Source: Chara braunii (taxonomy: Eukaryota > Streptophyta > Charophyceae > Charales > Characeae). From it: DNA of 44,089 nucleotides. The notes under the pieces are model-generated. The model was given only the letters and a program-made list of their open reading frames with translations, searched no databases and was not told the origin of the DNA. Positions 1 through 10,320 of this stretch are shown here, piece by piece (the stretch's first letter is position 1; each line of letters starts with the position of its first letter). Where the stretch lies: NCBI GenBank assembly GCA_003427395.1, contig BFEA01000033.1:1435523-1479611 (forward strand). The letters are read 5' to 3'. The translations under genes and the position numbers were made by a program.

Positions 1-160
1 CTCAACCAACTGGCGCTGCGCAACTGCCTGAATTTACCCAGTTGCGTGATGACCCCAAAAATAGGCCTGTAGGCCCTGGGTCGAGCCTGCCTTCACTTAG
101 GGCGGCCGACTGTGCAGAAAATAGGGCCCAGTAGGGCAGATCGAGGCCTTGAGCCTCGCA
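1..160 (-). repeat. LTR fragment, family A (truncated by window edge)
   Basis: Bases 1-160 match 21167-21321 almost throughout, sharing the ctcaaccaactggcgctgcg start and the cttcacttagggcggccgac block. The match ends at gagcctcgca, the reverse complement of the TGCGAGGC start of LTR family A. This is therefore the U3 beginning of a minus-oriented family A LTR whose remainder lies outside the window. It is more diverged from the two full copies (20410-21321, 25785-26699) than they are from each other, so it is a different, older insertion. Whether it is a solo LTR cannot be seen. Confidence 0.85.
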
Positions 161-1445
161 TGAGGAGGATAAGAAAGAAAAAAAAGAAAAAAAGAAAAAA
201 TAATAATAAAATTTTGGTTTCGACTTACCTGCTCTTTGGCTTCGGGATCGGAGACGAGGCAGCGATGGCGGGGACGAGGCGCTAACGTGGCAGCAGCGAG
301 GACGATGAGGCGGCTGCTGACGTGGGGACGATGACTATGACGACGAGGCGGCCACGACGGCAGGTATGTAGTTCTGTCGTGGCGGTAATGACAGCGGGAT
401 GGCTATGTCGTGGCGGTGCTGGAGACGATGGCGATGGCGATGTTGTCGATGACATGGCAATGACGGCTTCGGGGTCAACGGCGACGACTATTAACCAGGT
501 TGGGAGAGAGGGCCGAAGCTGCTTTGATACCAGTGTGACGGGGCTGAGGCAGAGCAGCAAGGTCGGGAAAGAGAGAGGGAGGGAGTGAGAGCACACACAC
601 ACACACACTCACTCAACTCGACACGGACTCTACGCAACTTGACGGACACGGACACAAAGTGGCAAAGTGGCAAAGTCGCAATCTTGGTTCCGTACACAAA
701 GTCGCATCAAGTCACACTGAAGCACAAGCACTGAGGCTGAAAACCGAGTCCTCGAACTCAGCTCGAGTCCTGTCTTAAGCACCAGACTGGAGTTGAGTCT
801 GAGGGCAAAAGTGCAATTTGCCTCGGGGCTGAACTGAAAATCGGAGGTCTGAGGCTGGGCGCCAGAATGCCGGATGGCGCCAAGTATGAAATCCGAAAGT
901 GGCAGAGGCGGGATTTGAGAACGGCCGCCGACTGCAGAGGGCGCCAACAGTCAGGAACCGGAGATCAGAAACTCCAAAAAAAAAAGAATAGCAGCCTGGC
1001 GGGTGGTACCCCGCGGACCAGGGATCGAGCCCTGGCTGAGTCCCCCCCCCCCCCCCCTTTACCTGTGTACAGTATCCGTTGACGTGTGTGTTTGAACCCG
1101 TGACCTGCTCTCTGAAAGCCGTATGTTCGGCTACTGTATATGGTGGGGTCGCGTGGGTTTGACCCACAGACCTTAGTCTTAGGAGTCATAGGGTTAGTAT
1201 AGGTCGTATCTGCTACAGTTCCGAAAGGTCAAGTCCACGACCTTCTAGAAGCTCTAGAACTGGCTCTTCGTCGGTCCTAGGATTCGGTCCACGGCTGAGT
1301 CAGCGAAGGGCAGTCCTAGCACAGTCAGCAACGGGGAGTCCCAGTCTTACTTGGTCCGGTCAGCAGTACCCAGTCCCAGGGTGCACTTTGTGTAGTCAGC
1401 AAGTAACAGGTAGGACTTCGTACATCCCGGGCCCGGAGTCCAAGG
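161..1445. other. Non-coding, low-complexity region
   Basis: No coding region is supported. The stretch holds an A-rich tract (175-215), GATGACG-type low-complexity DNA (240-480), a (CA)n run (591-608) and a poly-C run (1042-1057). Around 1015-1035 a near-palindrome, ccagggatcgagccctgg, resembles a tRNA B-box/T-arm. Open frames here are short and of biased composition, so I treat them as chance. Confidence 0.5.
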
Positions 1446-1453
1446 TATAAATA
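1446..1453 (+). promoter_or_regulatory. TATA-box-like site
   Basis: TATAAATA lies between a GC-rich stretch (cccgggcccggag) and a tcattcattcattctg stretch about 30 bp downstream, the spacing expected of a pol II core promoter. It could drive a host transcript or belong to an LTR remnant. No coding region can be tied to it with confidence. Confidence 0.35.
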
Positions 1454-2028
1454 AAGAGGCAGCGTGGGGTCATTCATTCATTCTGCCTGTGAGCTGTGTG
1501 GAAGCGCTGTTGAAGCGTCTTGTGCTACGGAGGTCTGCAGGTGCCCGAGGGAGAAGAGGTCTAAGAGGAGGAAGATGCGGCCATAGCTGCAAGTCAGTAG
1601 TATGAGGAAGTTGACAGCCATAGCTGCCCGTAGGTTAGTGATAGGATGTGTATGTGTATAGGTTGTGCGAGTGTGTGGGACATTCAGGGTGATCCGATTT
1701 TGTGTGTGTGTGAGAATAAGTTGCTGGTGGATACAATTGATCGGGTGGGAATCGTTGTCTGGCACAACGTGCCATAGCCAATCAAGACAAGTTTGAATTT
1801 GAGCTGTGTTCGTGGCCATGTTTTATCTCTGAGCTTTGTGTGGGCGCTGAGCGCCAAGTTTGTTCCTCGTCTGTTTGCACACATGGTGAAGCGACAGCGA
1901 AGTCCAAAAATAGTCTCCCTGCCGAATGTCCAGTCAATGTCTGCCACAAAAATGTGGAATCAGATCCTGGGCCTAATAGCCCAATGTAACCTGTGCCTGT
2001 AAACTCTCTATCTATCTATCTCTCTCTG

Positions 2029-2050
2029 AAAGAAGAAGAAGAAGAAGAAG
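2029..2050. repeat. (GAA)n microsatellite
   Basis: A run of GAA units follows a (CTAT)n/(CT)n stretch at 2008-2026. The same order (CT-rich, then GAAGAAG) occurs on the + strand of LTR F near 35960-36010, which suggests that 1.9-2.3 kb is a diverged LTR rather than unique sequence. Confidence 0.7.
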
Positions 2051-2218
2051 TAGAGAAGAGATGGAGATGGAGGGTGAGGACAGCGGGAAGAAGAAGATGC
2101 CACCCTCCTCGCTGTCTCACCTGCAGGTAACTGCTGCCATGTGCAAGCTGCCGCCGGCGTGTCTCTGGTGCAGGTCGCTGACGTGTGGACTCCAGCTATG
2201 GCGCCCAGGTAAGTACCG

Positions 2219-2239
2219 CCACCGCAGGTATGGCCACTG

Positions 2240-2276
<37 letters not shown>

Positions 2277-2288
2277 CCTCTATTGCAG
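2219..2288 (+). other. Intron-like module with internal (CT)n tract
   Basis: CAG|GTAAGT at 2216-2224 is a perfect 5' splice-site consensus. It is followed by a long pyrimidine tract, a (CT)n run at 2241-2271, and TTGCAG ending at 2288. Similar donor, pyrimidine tract and AG arrangements lie on the + strand inside LTRs A, D and F, all of which are minus-oriented, and at 14654-14755. No transcript data are available, and the module may be only a conserved LTR sequence. Confidence 0.35.
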
Positions 2289-2777
2289 CACCATGTCACG
2301 CTAGCGCTGGGCCTCGCTGGTGTGCCTCTGGTCCTGGCTTGAAACGTCCTGCCTGGGTCCCTACCGGATGTCAAGGCCCTCCCTGCTGATGCAGCAGCTA
2401 CTGGACGAACACGAGCCTGGCCCGAAAGGGCCTGGCTGCGAACGAAGAAGGCCCAAAACGTGGCCTTTGTCTGACTGACCGAAAATCTGTTTGGATGAAC
2501 TGCAAGTCTAAAACGACGCCTGAACAGACAAAAACAGGACAACAAATAAGTAAACAAATAAATAAATGCTGCCTCAAATCGAATCCCGCGGCCCGAAGGT
2601 CGGCCGTGGGCCTCCAGGGCGCATGTCTGAATGTTGTGCCCCCCAAGACGGGGCCCATGTGCACTCAGCATGTAACAGAGAGAGAGAGGGAGATTGCATC
2701 GATCAGTTGCCTCCAGCATGAATGAATCAGCTGTCATATTCGTTTTTGCGAGCGAAGCCGCAACATGTCATGTTGTT

Positions 2778-2834
2778 GACCCTGAAATTCTAATTTGGGG
2801 TCTGCATCGTGAATTGCCTTTCACTAGGCTGGAA
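2778..2834. repeat. Dispersed repeat, copy 1
   Basis: The segment gaccctgaaattc...ggggtctgcatcgtg...tgcctttca...ctggaa recurs at 15340-15393 with few differences. Both copies lie about 0.5 kb downstream of an intron-like (CT)n module (2219-2288 and 14654-14755). Each may therefore be part of an LTR of the same unidentified family, in the same orientation. Confidence 0.7.
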
Positions 2835-3268
2835 GGTGACCGAAAGGACAGGTAGCAGCAAAAGCAAAAGAAAATGTAATGGCTTCCCTAGAACAGCTCA
2901 GCACGCAAGAGGGCTAGGGATCGATTCCTTAAAAACAAACTGCCAAAAAAAGGCCTGGGATCGAATCCTGGCAGAGACGAAATAAAGAAACGCTCATCAG
3001 TCTGGCAGATCCAGGGATCAAAACCTGCAATGCTTACAACTGCAAAACACGCAAGGCACACAAGTTAGTATAGAGCCCTGCTGGGATCAGAAAGGTGAAA
3101 CCTTGTTATATTGTGTTTAGGAATAGATAGTTATCTAGCAGGGTATGATTTGGAGCTCTTGACTACCGTGGGCGGACATCATAGACAAGGTGAAAGGTAC
3201 TGATGTTGGTGGGGTGGAAAATTCATAGTGAGCATCGGGACTCTTCACGTTGCAGCATATGTTGTAAG
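2835..3268. other. Region with three B-box-like motifs
   Basis: Motifs of the form GGGATCGANTCC occur near 2917, 2960 and, more degenerate, 3015 (gggatcaaaacctg). They resemble the pol III B box of tRNA genes. A weak A-box-like stretch (acagctcagcacgcaag) lies about 30 bp before the first. This could be a decayed SINE cluster. No cloverleaf can be folded, so no tRNA gene is called. Confidence 0.25.
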
Positions 3269-3514
3269 TGGATGATGACGATGACAGTGATTATGCTGAC
3301 GATGGTGATGGTGATGATGAAAACAATTATGTATGTAATGAACTATGCTGGTGATGGTGGTGGTGGTGGCGATGATGATGATGATGATGCACTGGCATAG
3401 GATGTTGATGAGCCTGAAATGGAAGATGATCTTTTGTCGAATTGGAACCTGAAATATATGAATAAGATCATGTTTGTCCGTCTGAAGTTGCTGCTGGAAG
3501 GGTTTGGCCCTAAC
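3269..3514 (+). CDS. Candidate pair of exons of an acidic protein (unidentified)
   Basis: Two short open segments, 3269-3330 and 3401-3514, are separated by a 70-bp interval starting GTATGT (3331) and ending GGCATAG (3400). The second ends at another GTATGT (3515). Both are in the same phase without stops. The first is Asp-rich (VDDDDDSDYADDGDG) and the second continues acidic (DVDEPEMEDDLLSNWNL), then becomes basic and hydrophobic over its 38 codons. Coherent composition across a plausible intron is the only support. The WNL motif after an acidic loop recalls importin-beta/transportin proteins, but the following residues do not fit, so I assign no function. The (GAT)n-like content could also make this a chance frame. 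Confidence 0.25.
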
Positions 3515-3770
3515 GTATGTTTTGTGGTACTTGGTGTACTTTGTGTTCGGTGATCACTGCACTCAGCGTATTTGCTACTTCTGTGAAGTGGAGTCTGCAT
3601 TTCACTTGATGGAGAGTGATTAGACTTCTGCCATCCACCCATTGCCCACGCTAATAACGAAGCACCAATCCTAAGTTATCTAAAGCCTTTTGAACAAAGA
3701 CTGCCTCCTTGTGAATCATCTGAGTGATTGTGGCTTAGCTGTTTAACTCGGGTAGGCTGTCTGATGAGAA

Positions 3771-5129
3771 ATGACCTTGTGGCTATACGGTTGCTCGTGG
3801 CGTCTGTCTGGCTGTGTGTTTGTGCCTTCAGCAGCGGAAAGGAAAGACAGGTGGGCTATTTCTGTGCAACTGTGGAGGGATAGGAAAGTAGAGGAAAAAG
3901 ATAAAGGGAGAAATATAGAGCAATCAAGGATCATCCAAGCACTGGACGGCAGAGAAATGAATGCGCCTTCACCGGAGACTGCTAGAATGAATCGGGCATA
4001 TCGTGCAAATACAAGGAAGCGGCAGAGAGCAGCTACCGCTATGGTGGCAATGGCTACGAACTCCCAGATGATTTGTATGCAAGCAGTTCGAGCAAAGGGT
4101 GCTGTGGTTGGATCACGCTCAAAGAGGAGGCGACCAGAAACCTCAACATCAGTCACCAGTGCAGCCCCTGAAATTGTGGGCGTCAGGGCAGTCCTTGAAC
4201 CGGTAGCAGAGTCAGGGACAATGTCGTTCACAGTTCCTGAAGCCGCTCCGGGTACAGAAGCTGCACCATTAGCAGGACAAGGGTCTGCAGCACCGGAAGG
4301 ACCAGGGTTTGCACCAGTAGCTGTACCAGTGTCTGTATCAGCACAAGCACCAACATCTGTACCATTAGCACTACCAGGGTCTTTAGGAGTAGCACTAGCA
4401 GCGGCACCAGGGTCACCAGCATCACCAACTGCGGCCAGCTGGGCTGCTGAAACTGGTACAAGTTTTGATGGTGCTGCTGGTGTTCCTGATGCTGCATTGC
4501 TGCCGTCTTTGGGTATGTGGGAAGAAGCATTTGAAGCAAGCATGGCAGAAGCTGTAGGGAGAGAGGCAGAGGAAGAAGAGTCCAGGTTCGAGCAGATTAG
4601 GATTGAGCATTCTTTTTTCCCTGTGACCACCGAGCTATCGGTGGTCAGCATACGGAACAATTCCTCAGCACAAGCAGTAGATCTTGCTGGCACGGCATCG
4701 ACATCGACAAGCAACAGGAGCATGGAGTTGGGTCTATCTTCGAGACCTATCGATGTCGATGATGATGAGGATGTGCGGGAGGTGTGCTCACATGTCCATG
4801 GTTTCACCTGCTTAAGGCCCCACTCACCAAGCCCGACAAATCTTTGTGCCTTTGTCGAATTCCGTCTCTCGCCTCTTTCCCTGTATTTGCCCTGCCTTAA
4901 GAGATCAAAGTGCTCTCCTATCACTTGCTTTCTTCTGGTATACGTTGCAGGGGCCACAACGGCAGCTGCAGAAGATTTGTTGGTGTCCCTCCCTGTCTCC
5001 TGTGCTACCTTTCATCTTTTGCACCTGGACCTCTTTTTCATCCTAGTTTGTTTGCCATCTCCTTGTGAGTCTCTTTCCGTTCTCTGGCACCTCAAACTTC
5101 ACTCCTTTGTCTCTCTTGTTATTGCTTGA
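3771..5129 (+). CDS. Candidate host coding exon, Ala/Pro-rich protein with possible NLS (unidentified)
   Basis: An uninterrupted 452-codon + strand frame. The most protein-like part is 3957-4781, from an ATG at 3957. It has a basic patch (SRSKRRRPE) typical of a nuclear localisation signal, and a long Ala/Pro/Ser/Val low-complexity centre at about residues 160-260 of the full frame. A Glu-rich segment (REAEEEESRFEQ) follows, then PIDVDDDEDV, which resembles a SUMO-interacting motif. After 4781 (possible GTGTGC donor) the frame turns Cys/Leu-rich, as untranslated or intron DNA would, with a pyrimidine-rich cgttgcag acceptor at 4941-4948. An antisense frame of 404 codons (3743-4957) is also open, so coding strand is not certain. 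No family is recognised. It could be one exon of a host nuclear protein or a chance frame in GC-biased DNA. Confidence 0.35.
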   Translation: MTLWLYGCSWRLSGCVFVPSAAERKDRWAISVQLWRDRKVEEKDKGRNIEQSRIIQALDGREMNAPSPETARMNRAYRANTRKRQRAATAMVAMATNSQMICMQAVRAKGAVVGSRSKRRRPETSTSVTSAAPEIVGVRAVLEPVAESGTMSFTVPEAAPGTEAAPLAGQGSAAPEGPGFAPVAVPVSVSAQAPTSVPLALPGSLGVALAAAPGSPASPTAASWAAETGTSFDGAAGVPDAALLPSLGMWEEAFEASMAEAVGREAEEEESRFEQIRIEHSFFPVTTELSVVSIRNNSSAQAVDLAGTASTSTSNRSMELGLSSRPIDVDDDEDVREVCSHVHGFTCLRPHSPSPTNLCAFVEFRLSPLSLYLPCLKRSKCSPITCFLLVYVAGATTAAAEDLLVSLPVSCATFHLLHLDLFFILVCLPSPCESLSVLWHLKLHSFVSLVIA

Positions 5130-7228
5130 TCAATCTTTTTCTTCTTGTTTGTGAGTAGAACACAACGATGAATGCCTAGTGCATTGCAGTACTTGACACA
5201 AATTACATATGTATATACGATGCTTGTAGTGAATTGCATGCAGTAATGCAGACCTGAGAAGACCATGCAACATGTGAAGTATCATGATGACATCAGCTGG
5301 TGATGCTTGAATGTTGACATTTCCTCACCATCACAGACCGATAGCAAGACCATTCACTTGAATGTGTGGGAACCGGAAGAGGATATGCCGAATGGGAACA
5401 TGTTTACAAGGGCATACTCACACTGGACTGCCCAGAATGTATGTAAGTGCACTGAAAGTAGAATTCAGCCCTAAAAGTCGTAGTGTAAATACGGCCTGAG
5501 GATGCAATCTGGCTTAGTTCTGCCGACCTTCATGCTCTCAAATTTTCCCTATTACTCGATCACAAGGCAACTCAACCATGCTCACAGATCACAGCCAGCG
5601 CAAGGTGTTAAGCGGAAGCCTTCGCTCTCTCTGTGCTGCTGCTTCTTCTGCTGTGACGTCTTAATGTCTCTTCATGTCTGGCTGTGCCTCCCTTGCACCT
5701 TGGCGCCTATGGTGTTGTGTAAGGAGGTGAATCAACTGTTGTACTAGCATCTGGTTCAGCTTAGCTTCTCTCGCCTATGAAGTTGGAGTGTGTAAGAGGA
5801 GGGCAGGAGTGGTGATGGCAGTCAACCGGCATAGTAGAATACAGTTCAGTAGAAACCGCATTCGTCTGCTACGAGAGAAGGTTGGTAGAAGCTCTCTCTC
5901 TATTGTCTCTCCTGTCGTGCTGATAATTCTGTGTTCCTCACATCTGGCTGTGCCTCCTTTGGACCTTGGTTGCAAACTTGCTGTATTCGACCACTTCCCT
6001 GAAGCCCATTTTGTCGAACCGTTTTGTTTCCCAACCCGTTAGCTTCGAGCCTAATTTTTTTTTGGCTGGCAAGAGTGGCAAGGTCCTCACATCTGGCACC
6101 GAGCTATATTGGTGGTCAGCGTACGGAACGATTCCTCCAGGATCTTGTTTTTGTGAAGCATATCTTGTTTCTGGTTTGTCTGATGTTTTTCTGGAACAGA
6201 GCGCTAAACCTACGTTTCAGTTCTTTTTTGTCAAAAACGATGAGCTGGAAAATTTGCCAAATTGAGATTGCGCGCACTGTCACCTTCCCCTGCCATAGGC
6301 CGACCGTGTGCTTCATAGCTAAACCGAACTAACTTCCCTAGTCTGCAACCAGAACAGAGGCCCAACTCTATCTCCCTTAGAAAGGGCTCGGCAACCTTGT
6401 CGGAAACCAGAAAAGAAGTAGAAAAGTGTCTTGAGACTTTTCACATTAAAGGTGATGGCGCATGGCCTGTTTCAAGCCAGATGTGTGCAGAACAGAAGAA
6501 AATAGAATCTTCCGCGACGGCAATATCTGTGGCACATGAGGAGGTGCACGACAATCACCTCAAGCAAAATTTTCAATGTGCCAATAAATGTTTGATGCAA
6601 CAGGTAATCCATTGCAGATCGCCTTCTGTATTCCATGACTCGTTCTACCAGTGCTCTTCCTTTTGGCTCAAGCACTCACCCTACAACCCTTCAAGCCAAA
6701 TGTTTTTGCGTTTCTAGGTCCAGAAAATCTTAGAATCACGTATCTATCCAATCACAGAAGAGAGGAGCATGGGCTTCAGTCGCCTCGCTGCTTTGTGATT
6801 TTTATTCAGCATTGACTAGCGTTCCACCTGCATGGTCAATAACCTGTGACTTGCCATGCAGGCATAAGGTTAGTCCAATGCCAGCAGTCGAACAGTGTAA
6901 AAAGTGGAAGGTATTGTGGAAGCAATGAAAGAGAACATTTGATCTTAAAATTTCAAATCAAAGATATACGAGTTGCTAGAGTAAGGGTCTATGTTCTAGG
7001 GCACCAGTGTGCTTGCAGGTCTGCTTACAGACAGTGGCCATGGCTTAGTTTGTATTGACATTGAGCTTTGTAATGTGACTTGTACTGCCTGTTGCCGTCA
7101 TTGGGATTTGCTGGAACTTGGCTTGGTTTAGATGGTGCCTACCTCAACCACGCAATGGAATTCAAATACTCGTTGATATTTTCGTTCTCAATTTCATCAG
7201 CAGACATACAGACAGTGTCTGTGCAGAT

Positions 7229-7415
7229 AGAATTGAGTATGCAGATTGAGTTTATTAGCAAACAGAGTGTGCTTCCAGAGCAAATTGAGTATGCAGATTG
7301 ACTCCATGCCTTGATCGAGGTAGTTAGCATTCCAGTGACCCATCCCGAGGCAAACACCAGAGATAACAAAAAGGCAGTGGTTGTGTTTGCTGATCAAATT
7401 GAGTATGCTGGTTAA
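7229..7415. repeat. Short interspersed repeat, aaattgagtatgc (three copies)
   Basis: The motif A(A)TTGAGTATGCAGATTGA occurs near 7229-7250 and 7279-7300, and a variant (aaattgagtatgctggtta) near 7395-7415. Spacings are about 50 and 115 bp. Function unknown; probably a decayed tandem array. Confidence 0.6.
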
Positions 7416-7488
7416 ATGCCGTGCGCTGGTTGAGATAGTCACCATTTATAAGGTGATGCAAATCACAATGAGAGTTAAAACGTGGCAA

Positions 7489-7632
7489 GGTACGCATTGC
7501 AGATAACCTTACTGTTAATGCAAACTAAGTTGTGGCTACTGGGAATAAAAAAAGGCGACTGGTACACATTACAGAACCTCACTGTTAATACAAACAAAGT
7601 CGTGGGTACGGGGAATCAAATATAAAGAATAA
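7489..7632. repeat. Imperfect tandem duplication, unit about 72 bp
   Basis: ggtacgcattgcagataacc...ctactgggaat (from about 7489) is followed by ggtacacattacagaacctc...gtacggggaat (from about 7561). The two copies share the internal cactgttaat/ttactgttaat and acaaa-gt-gtgg blocks. They are diverged and non-coding. Confidence 0.65.
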
Positions 7633-8123
7633 CGTGGATGCCTTACATGACAGTCAAAATTGGAGAACCTTCCTCCCCCTAACACAATGCCTGGTTGTCA
7701 TAGCTGTATTTAGCACAATATTCAGGCCAAAGGCAGATATAATGACCAGGCTTTGTCTTTGAAGAACAAGGTCCTGGCAGAAAGTGTGTTCGCCTCAGAA
7801 TTGTCTATCTGGTGGGTTAAGAGTGTGCTGACACCCTCAGGGCTATTTTAACAGAATCTGAGGATCCCCGAAGTTGGCTTTCCCTCTGGGAGAGTAATGG
7901 GTGTAAACTTCCTGTGAATGAATCTGATGTTCCTTTTTAGCATTTATGGCTGCAACGGACATGTTCTTTACTCAATTGCACTGTTTTTCTGCTTCTAGGT
8001 TTTGTTAATGTGCCTTTTTGGTTTTGTGTTACTTTGTGCAGGTGAGTCCTAGTAGTTGCCCAGCCTCAAGACCTCGACGAGATCGTCGTTGTAATGGAGG
8101 TATGTGAAGGTGGCTGGAGGAAC

Positions 8124-8770
8124 ATTGTAAAATGGCAAATTGCACTCTCTTTCGTCTCCCCTGATGTCTGTGTTGATGTCCCAGGGCAACTGCCAATCCC
8201 CCTGGATACAGACATGTGAATGTGTTAAGTAAAAATGCACTTTCTCTTTCTTCTCCTCTGATGTCGATCTATTCCCGTAACCAGTGAATCACCTAAAGCG
8301 GTGGTAGGATCCCTGCTTGAGATACAAGAAGTGTACTGACACTCCCTCCCTCCACCTTCCGGCTGCCTGTCCACTGCAATGGAACATGCAACTGAGCGCC
8401 ACAGGTTGATAGGACATAATACTGACCACCTACGAAAACAATAACCATGGCTACGATCCCGACGTCCGGACCGCCGTCCAGACGGTCTGGATTCAGTCCG
8501 GACTCCAGACGTCCGGTCCGGAAGGTCCGGAAATGCCCCCAAAAAAAAAGAAAAAAAGAAAAAAAACGGTCCAGTTCCCTCCCCCACTGAGGACCCAAGC
8601 CCTCAAAATTGTTTTAGGGATTTTTCAGGCCCGTTTTTGTTTTTTTGGGGGGTCCGGTCCATGTGCAGCGCCAGCAAACTGGATCCAGGTATGTTATACG
8701 TGTGAACTTTGAAAAATGCACTTCTCTGTCTTCTCAGTGATGTCTGTGTGGGCCCCGGGCATAGATCCAG
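8124..8770. repeat. Three degenerate copies of a CT-rich/GATGTCTGTG repeat
   Basis: Segments near 8124-8222, 8228-8275 and 8708-8775 share the order [aaa-tgcac-ctctytttcttctc-tgatgtctgtg], and the first and third continue with cc-gg-gatacagacatg-type sequence. The third copy abuts the truncated integrase of element B, giving that reading frame a non-homologous tail. Possibly remnants of B's 3' LTR or of a separate repeat. Confidence 0.45.
8455..8535. repeat. TCCGG-dense GC tract
   Basis: Within about 80 bp there are many copies of gtccgg/tccgga/gtccaga arranged as overlapping short palindromes (gtccggac, tccgga). The tract is followed by an A-rich tract (8539-8566) and, further on, another ggtccggtcc at 8651-8660. 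No family is recognised; it could be the end of a non-autonomous DNA transposon or a minisatellite. Confidence 0.5.
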
Positions 8771-9931
8771 ACATGAAACATGGCACTGACCAATGATGGC
8801 TTTTGGGAGATATTCTCTTGTGGGAGAAACTCTTTAGACGTTACCCAGACCAAATCCCCTACAGCGAACTGCGATGGTCTGCGGTGTTTATTTGCTTGTT
8901 CTATCATCTGATGCTGTGCCTTTCTGATGTTCTCCCTTACCTTTTCTAAGTCTTTCTCATACTGCACTGCAAACTCTCTAGTCCCTGGAGGAAGCCTTTG
9001 CACTTGATCAGGGTTCAGACAGTCAATGGGCTTACGTGGGCGCCAACCCAAATGAAGCTCTGTGGGTGTTTGTGCTGTAGCCAAATGCACAGAATTGTTA
9101 TAGGCACTAGCGACCTTAGCGAGATGTTCATCCCAGTCAATCTGATCTGTTCGGATGTACATATGCAGCACCTGTTGCAGCACTTTGTTAATCTGCTTGG
9201 TCTGTCCATTTGTCTTAGGATGTCTGCCTAAGGACATAGTCAGTGTGGACCCATAGACATTCTTGAGCTGTTGTCAGTGCTTGCCTGTGAATCTCGTATC
9301 CCTATCACTTACAATAGTCAAGAGATGCCCACCCAATGATTAAAGAACTCTCGAACTACTAAGTCTGTCCTGGCTTCAGCAGAGAGTAGCATAAAAACGG
9401 CAACTTGCTAAATCTGTCCACTATCACCATGATCTGGGTCTTCCCTTTCCTACTTCTCACCTTAGTGTCCATAAAGTCTATAGACACAGAGTCCCCTGGA
9501 CCCGACCGTATATGCAGTGGTCTAAGTAAGCCAAGGGAATATAGGCAGTGGTCTAAGTAAGCCAAGGGGATGCTGCGTGAAACTTTAGTTCCGCTGACAT
9601 ATATGCAGCCCTGAATATAGGTTATACAGTCGTTTTTCATACCAGTCCACGTGTAGGAACGTAGGAGGCTAGCATATGTCTTCCTCCAATCAAAATGTCC
9701 CTCGGTATCGTGGCATTCCCCTAGGATTAGACTGCGAATCTCTTCATTGTTTGGGATGCACAATCTGTCGTGCACATCTGTCTTCTCAAACGGCAGTCCC
9801 TGGGTCACTCTATAATCCTGGAACTTTGTGTGGTGTTGTCTGCACCTTGCCAACCAAATGACTACAGACTGGATCACTGGTAATTCAACGCTCGCATCCA
9901 AGTATGTTGCAATGGCACCGAAGAAATCTGC
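8734..9931 (-). pseudogene. Element B integrase (broken)
   Basis: In minus-strand order there is a zinc-finger region with the H-x4-H motif (ECHDTEGHF). The later Cys pair is damaged: GCIYV stands where C-x2-C is expected. The catalytic core begins SIDFMDTKVRSRKG with the first Asp. A 31-bp tandem duplication at 9514-9575 shifts the frame between the two parts. The core then runs in another frame through VSDRDTRF (second Asp), a TGA in place of a Trp codon near 9275, and NGQTKQ, where the catalytic Glu of the usual GQTEQ reads Lys. The C-terminal barrel starts (VGDLVWVTSKEF) but homology stops near 8780. The integrase would insert element cDNA; this copy cannot be active. Confidence 0.85.
9514..9575. 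repeat. 31-bp tandem duplication in element B integrase
   Basis: gcagtggtctaagtaagcca begins at 9514 and again at 9545. The period of 31 is not a multiple of three, so the duplication breaks the integrase frame between zinc finger and catalytic core. Confidence 0.9.
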
Positions 9932-10320
9932 TCGCCTACTGAGCGCATCAGCGACAACATTATACTTCCCTTTGACTTGCTGCAGTTTGAAATCAAACTG
10001 ATCAATCTCCCCAGACCACCTCGTCAACTTAGGTTTCGTTCTAGCTTAGGTCTTCAGCCAGTGAAGTGTCTCATGGTCCGAATACACTTTGAAATGTCGA
10101 CCTAGGAGGTAGTGTCGCCAATGATTCAAGGCTTTTCTAAGAGTAAACAACTATCTCTCATACGTGGAAGCGGCGACCTTCTCACTAGGTAGTCTATAGG
10201 ACATGAACTCAACAGGTCTGTACCCATTTCCATCATTCTGTTGGAGTACAACACCTATGCTGTATTGAGTAGTGTTAGTGGTAACGATAAACGGCAAGGA
10301 TGGATCAACGATCTTCAGAA
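9932..10320 (-). pseudogene. Element B RNase H (broken)
   Basis: Minus-strand frame with the RNase H signature FIVTTNTTQYSIGVVLQQ, the YER*LFTL helix, HWRHYLLGRHF, YSDHETLHWL and, at the end, VADALSRR. In this family the first catalytic Asp lies in TTDAS; here the codon at 10274-10276 reads Asn. The catalytic Glu of YEKEL is replaced by a stop, and a second stop follows HETLHWLKT. The enzyme would degrade RNA in the RNA/DNA hybrid during reverse transcription. It lies directly between RT and integrase as expected. Confidence 0.85.

Larger units (their letters stand above)
5130..8040. other. No gene recognised
   Basis: Short frames only, none with recognisable domains. Internal similarity exists: 6098-6143 resembles 4626-4670 (accgagctat...ggtggtcagc...acggaac), and 5944-5970 resembles 5674-5702 (tctggctgtgcctcc). 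The region could hold introns and small exons of a host gene, but I cannot define any. Confidence 0.4.

Noticed and set aside
322-588. Met/Thr/Arg-rich + frame
   Set aside because: Arises from GATGACG-type low-complexity DNA; no protein-like features.
2895-3030. tRNA genes
   Set aside because: Only B-box-like motifs are present; no cloverleaf with acceptor stem or anticodon arm.
3401-3514. Transportin (importin-beta2) exon, suggested by an acidic loop followed by WNL
   Set aside because: The residues after WNL do not match the conserved transportin helix, so the name is not justified.
3743-4957. 404-codon minus-strand frame
   Set aside because: Antisense of the candidate + strand exon; composition (Thr/Ala/Gly/Ser runs) is that expected from the opposite strand, and no motif supports it.
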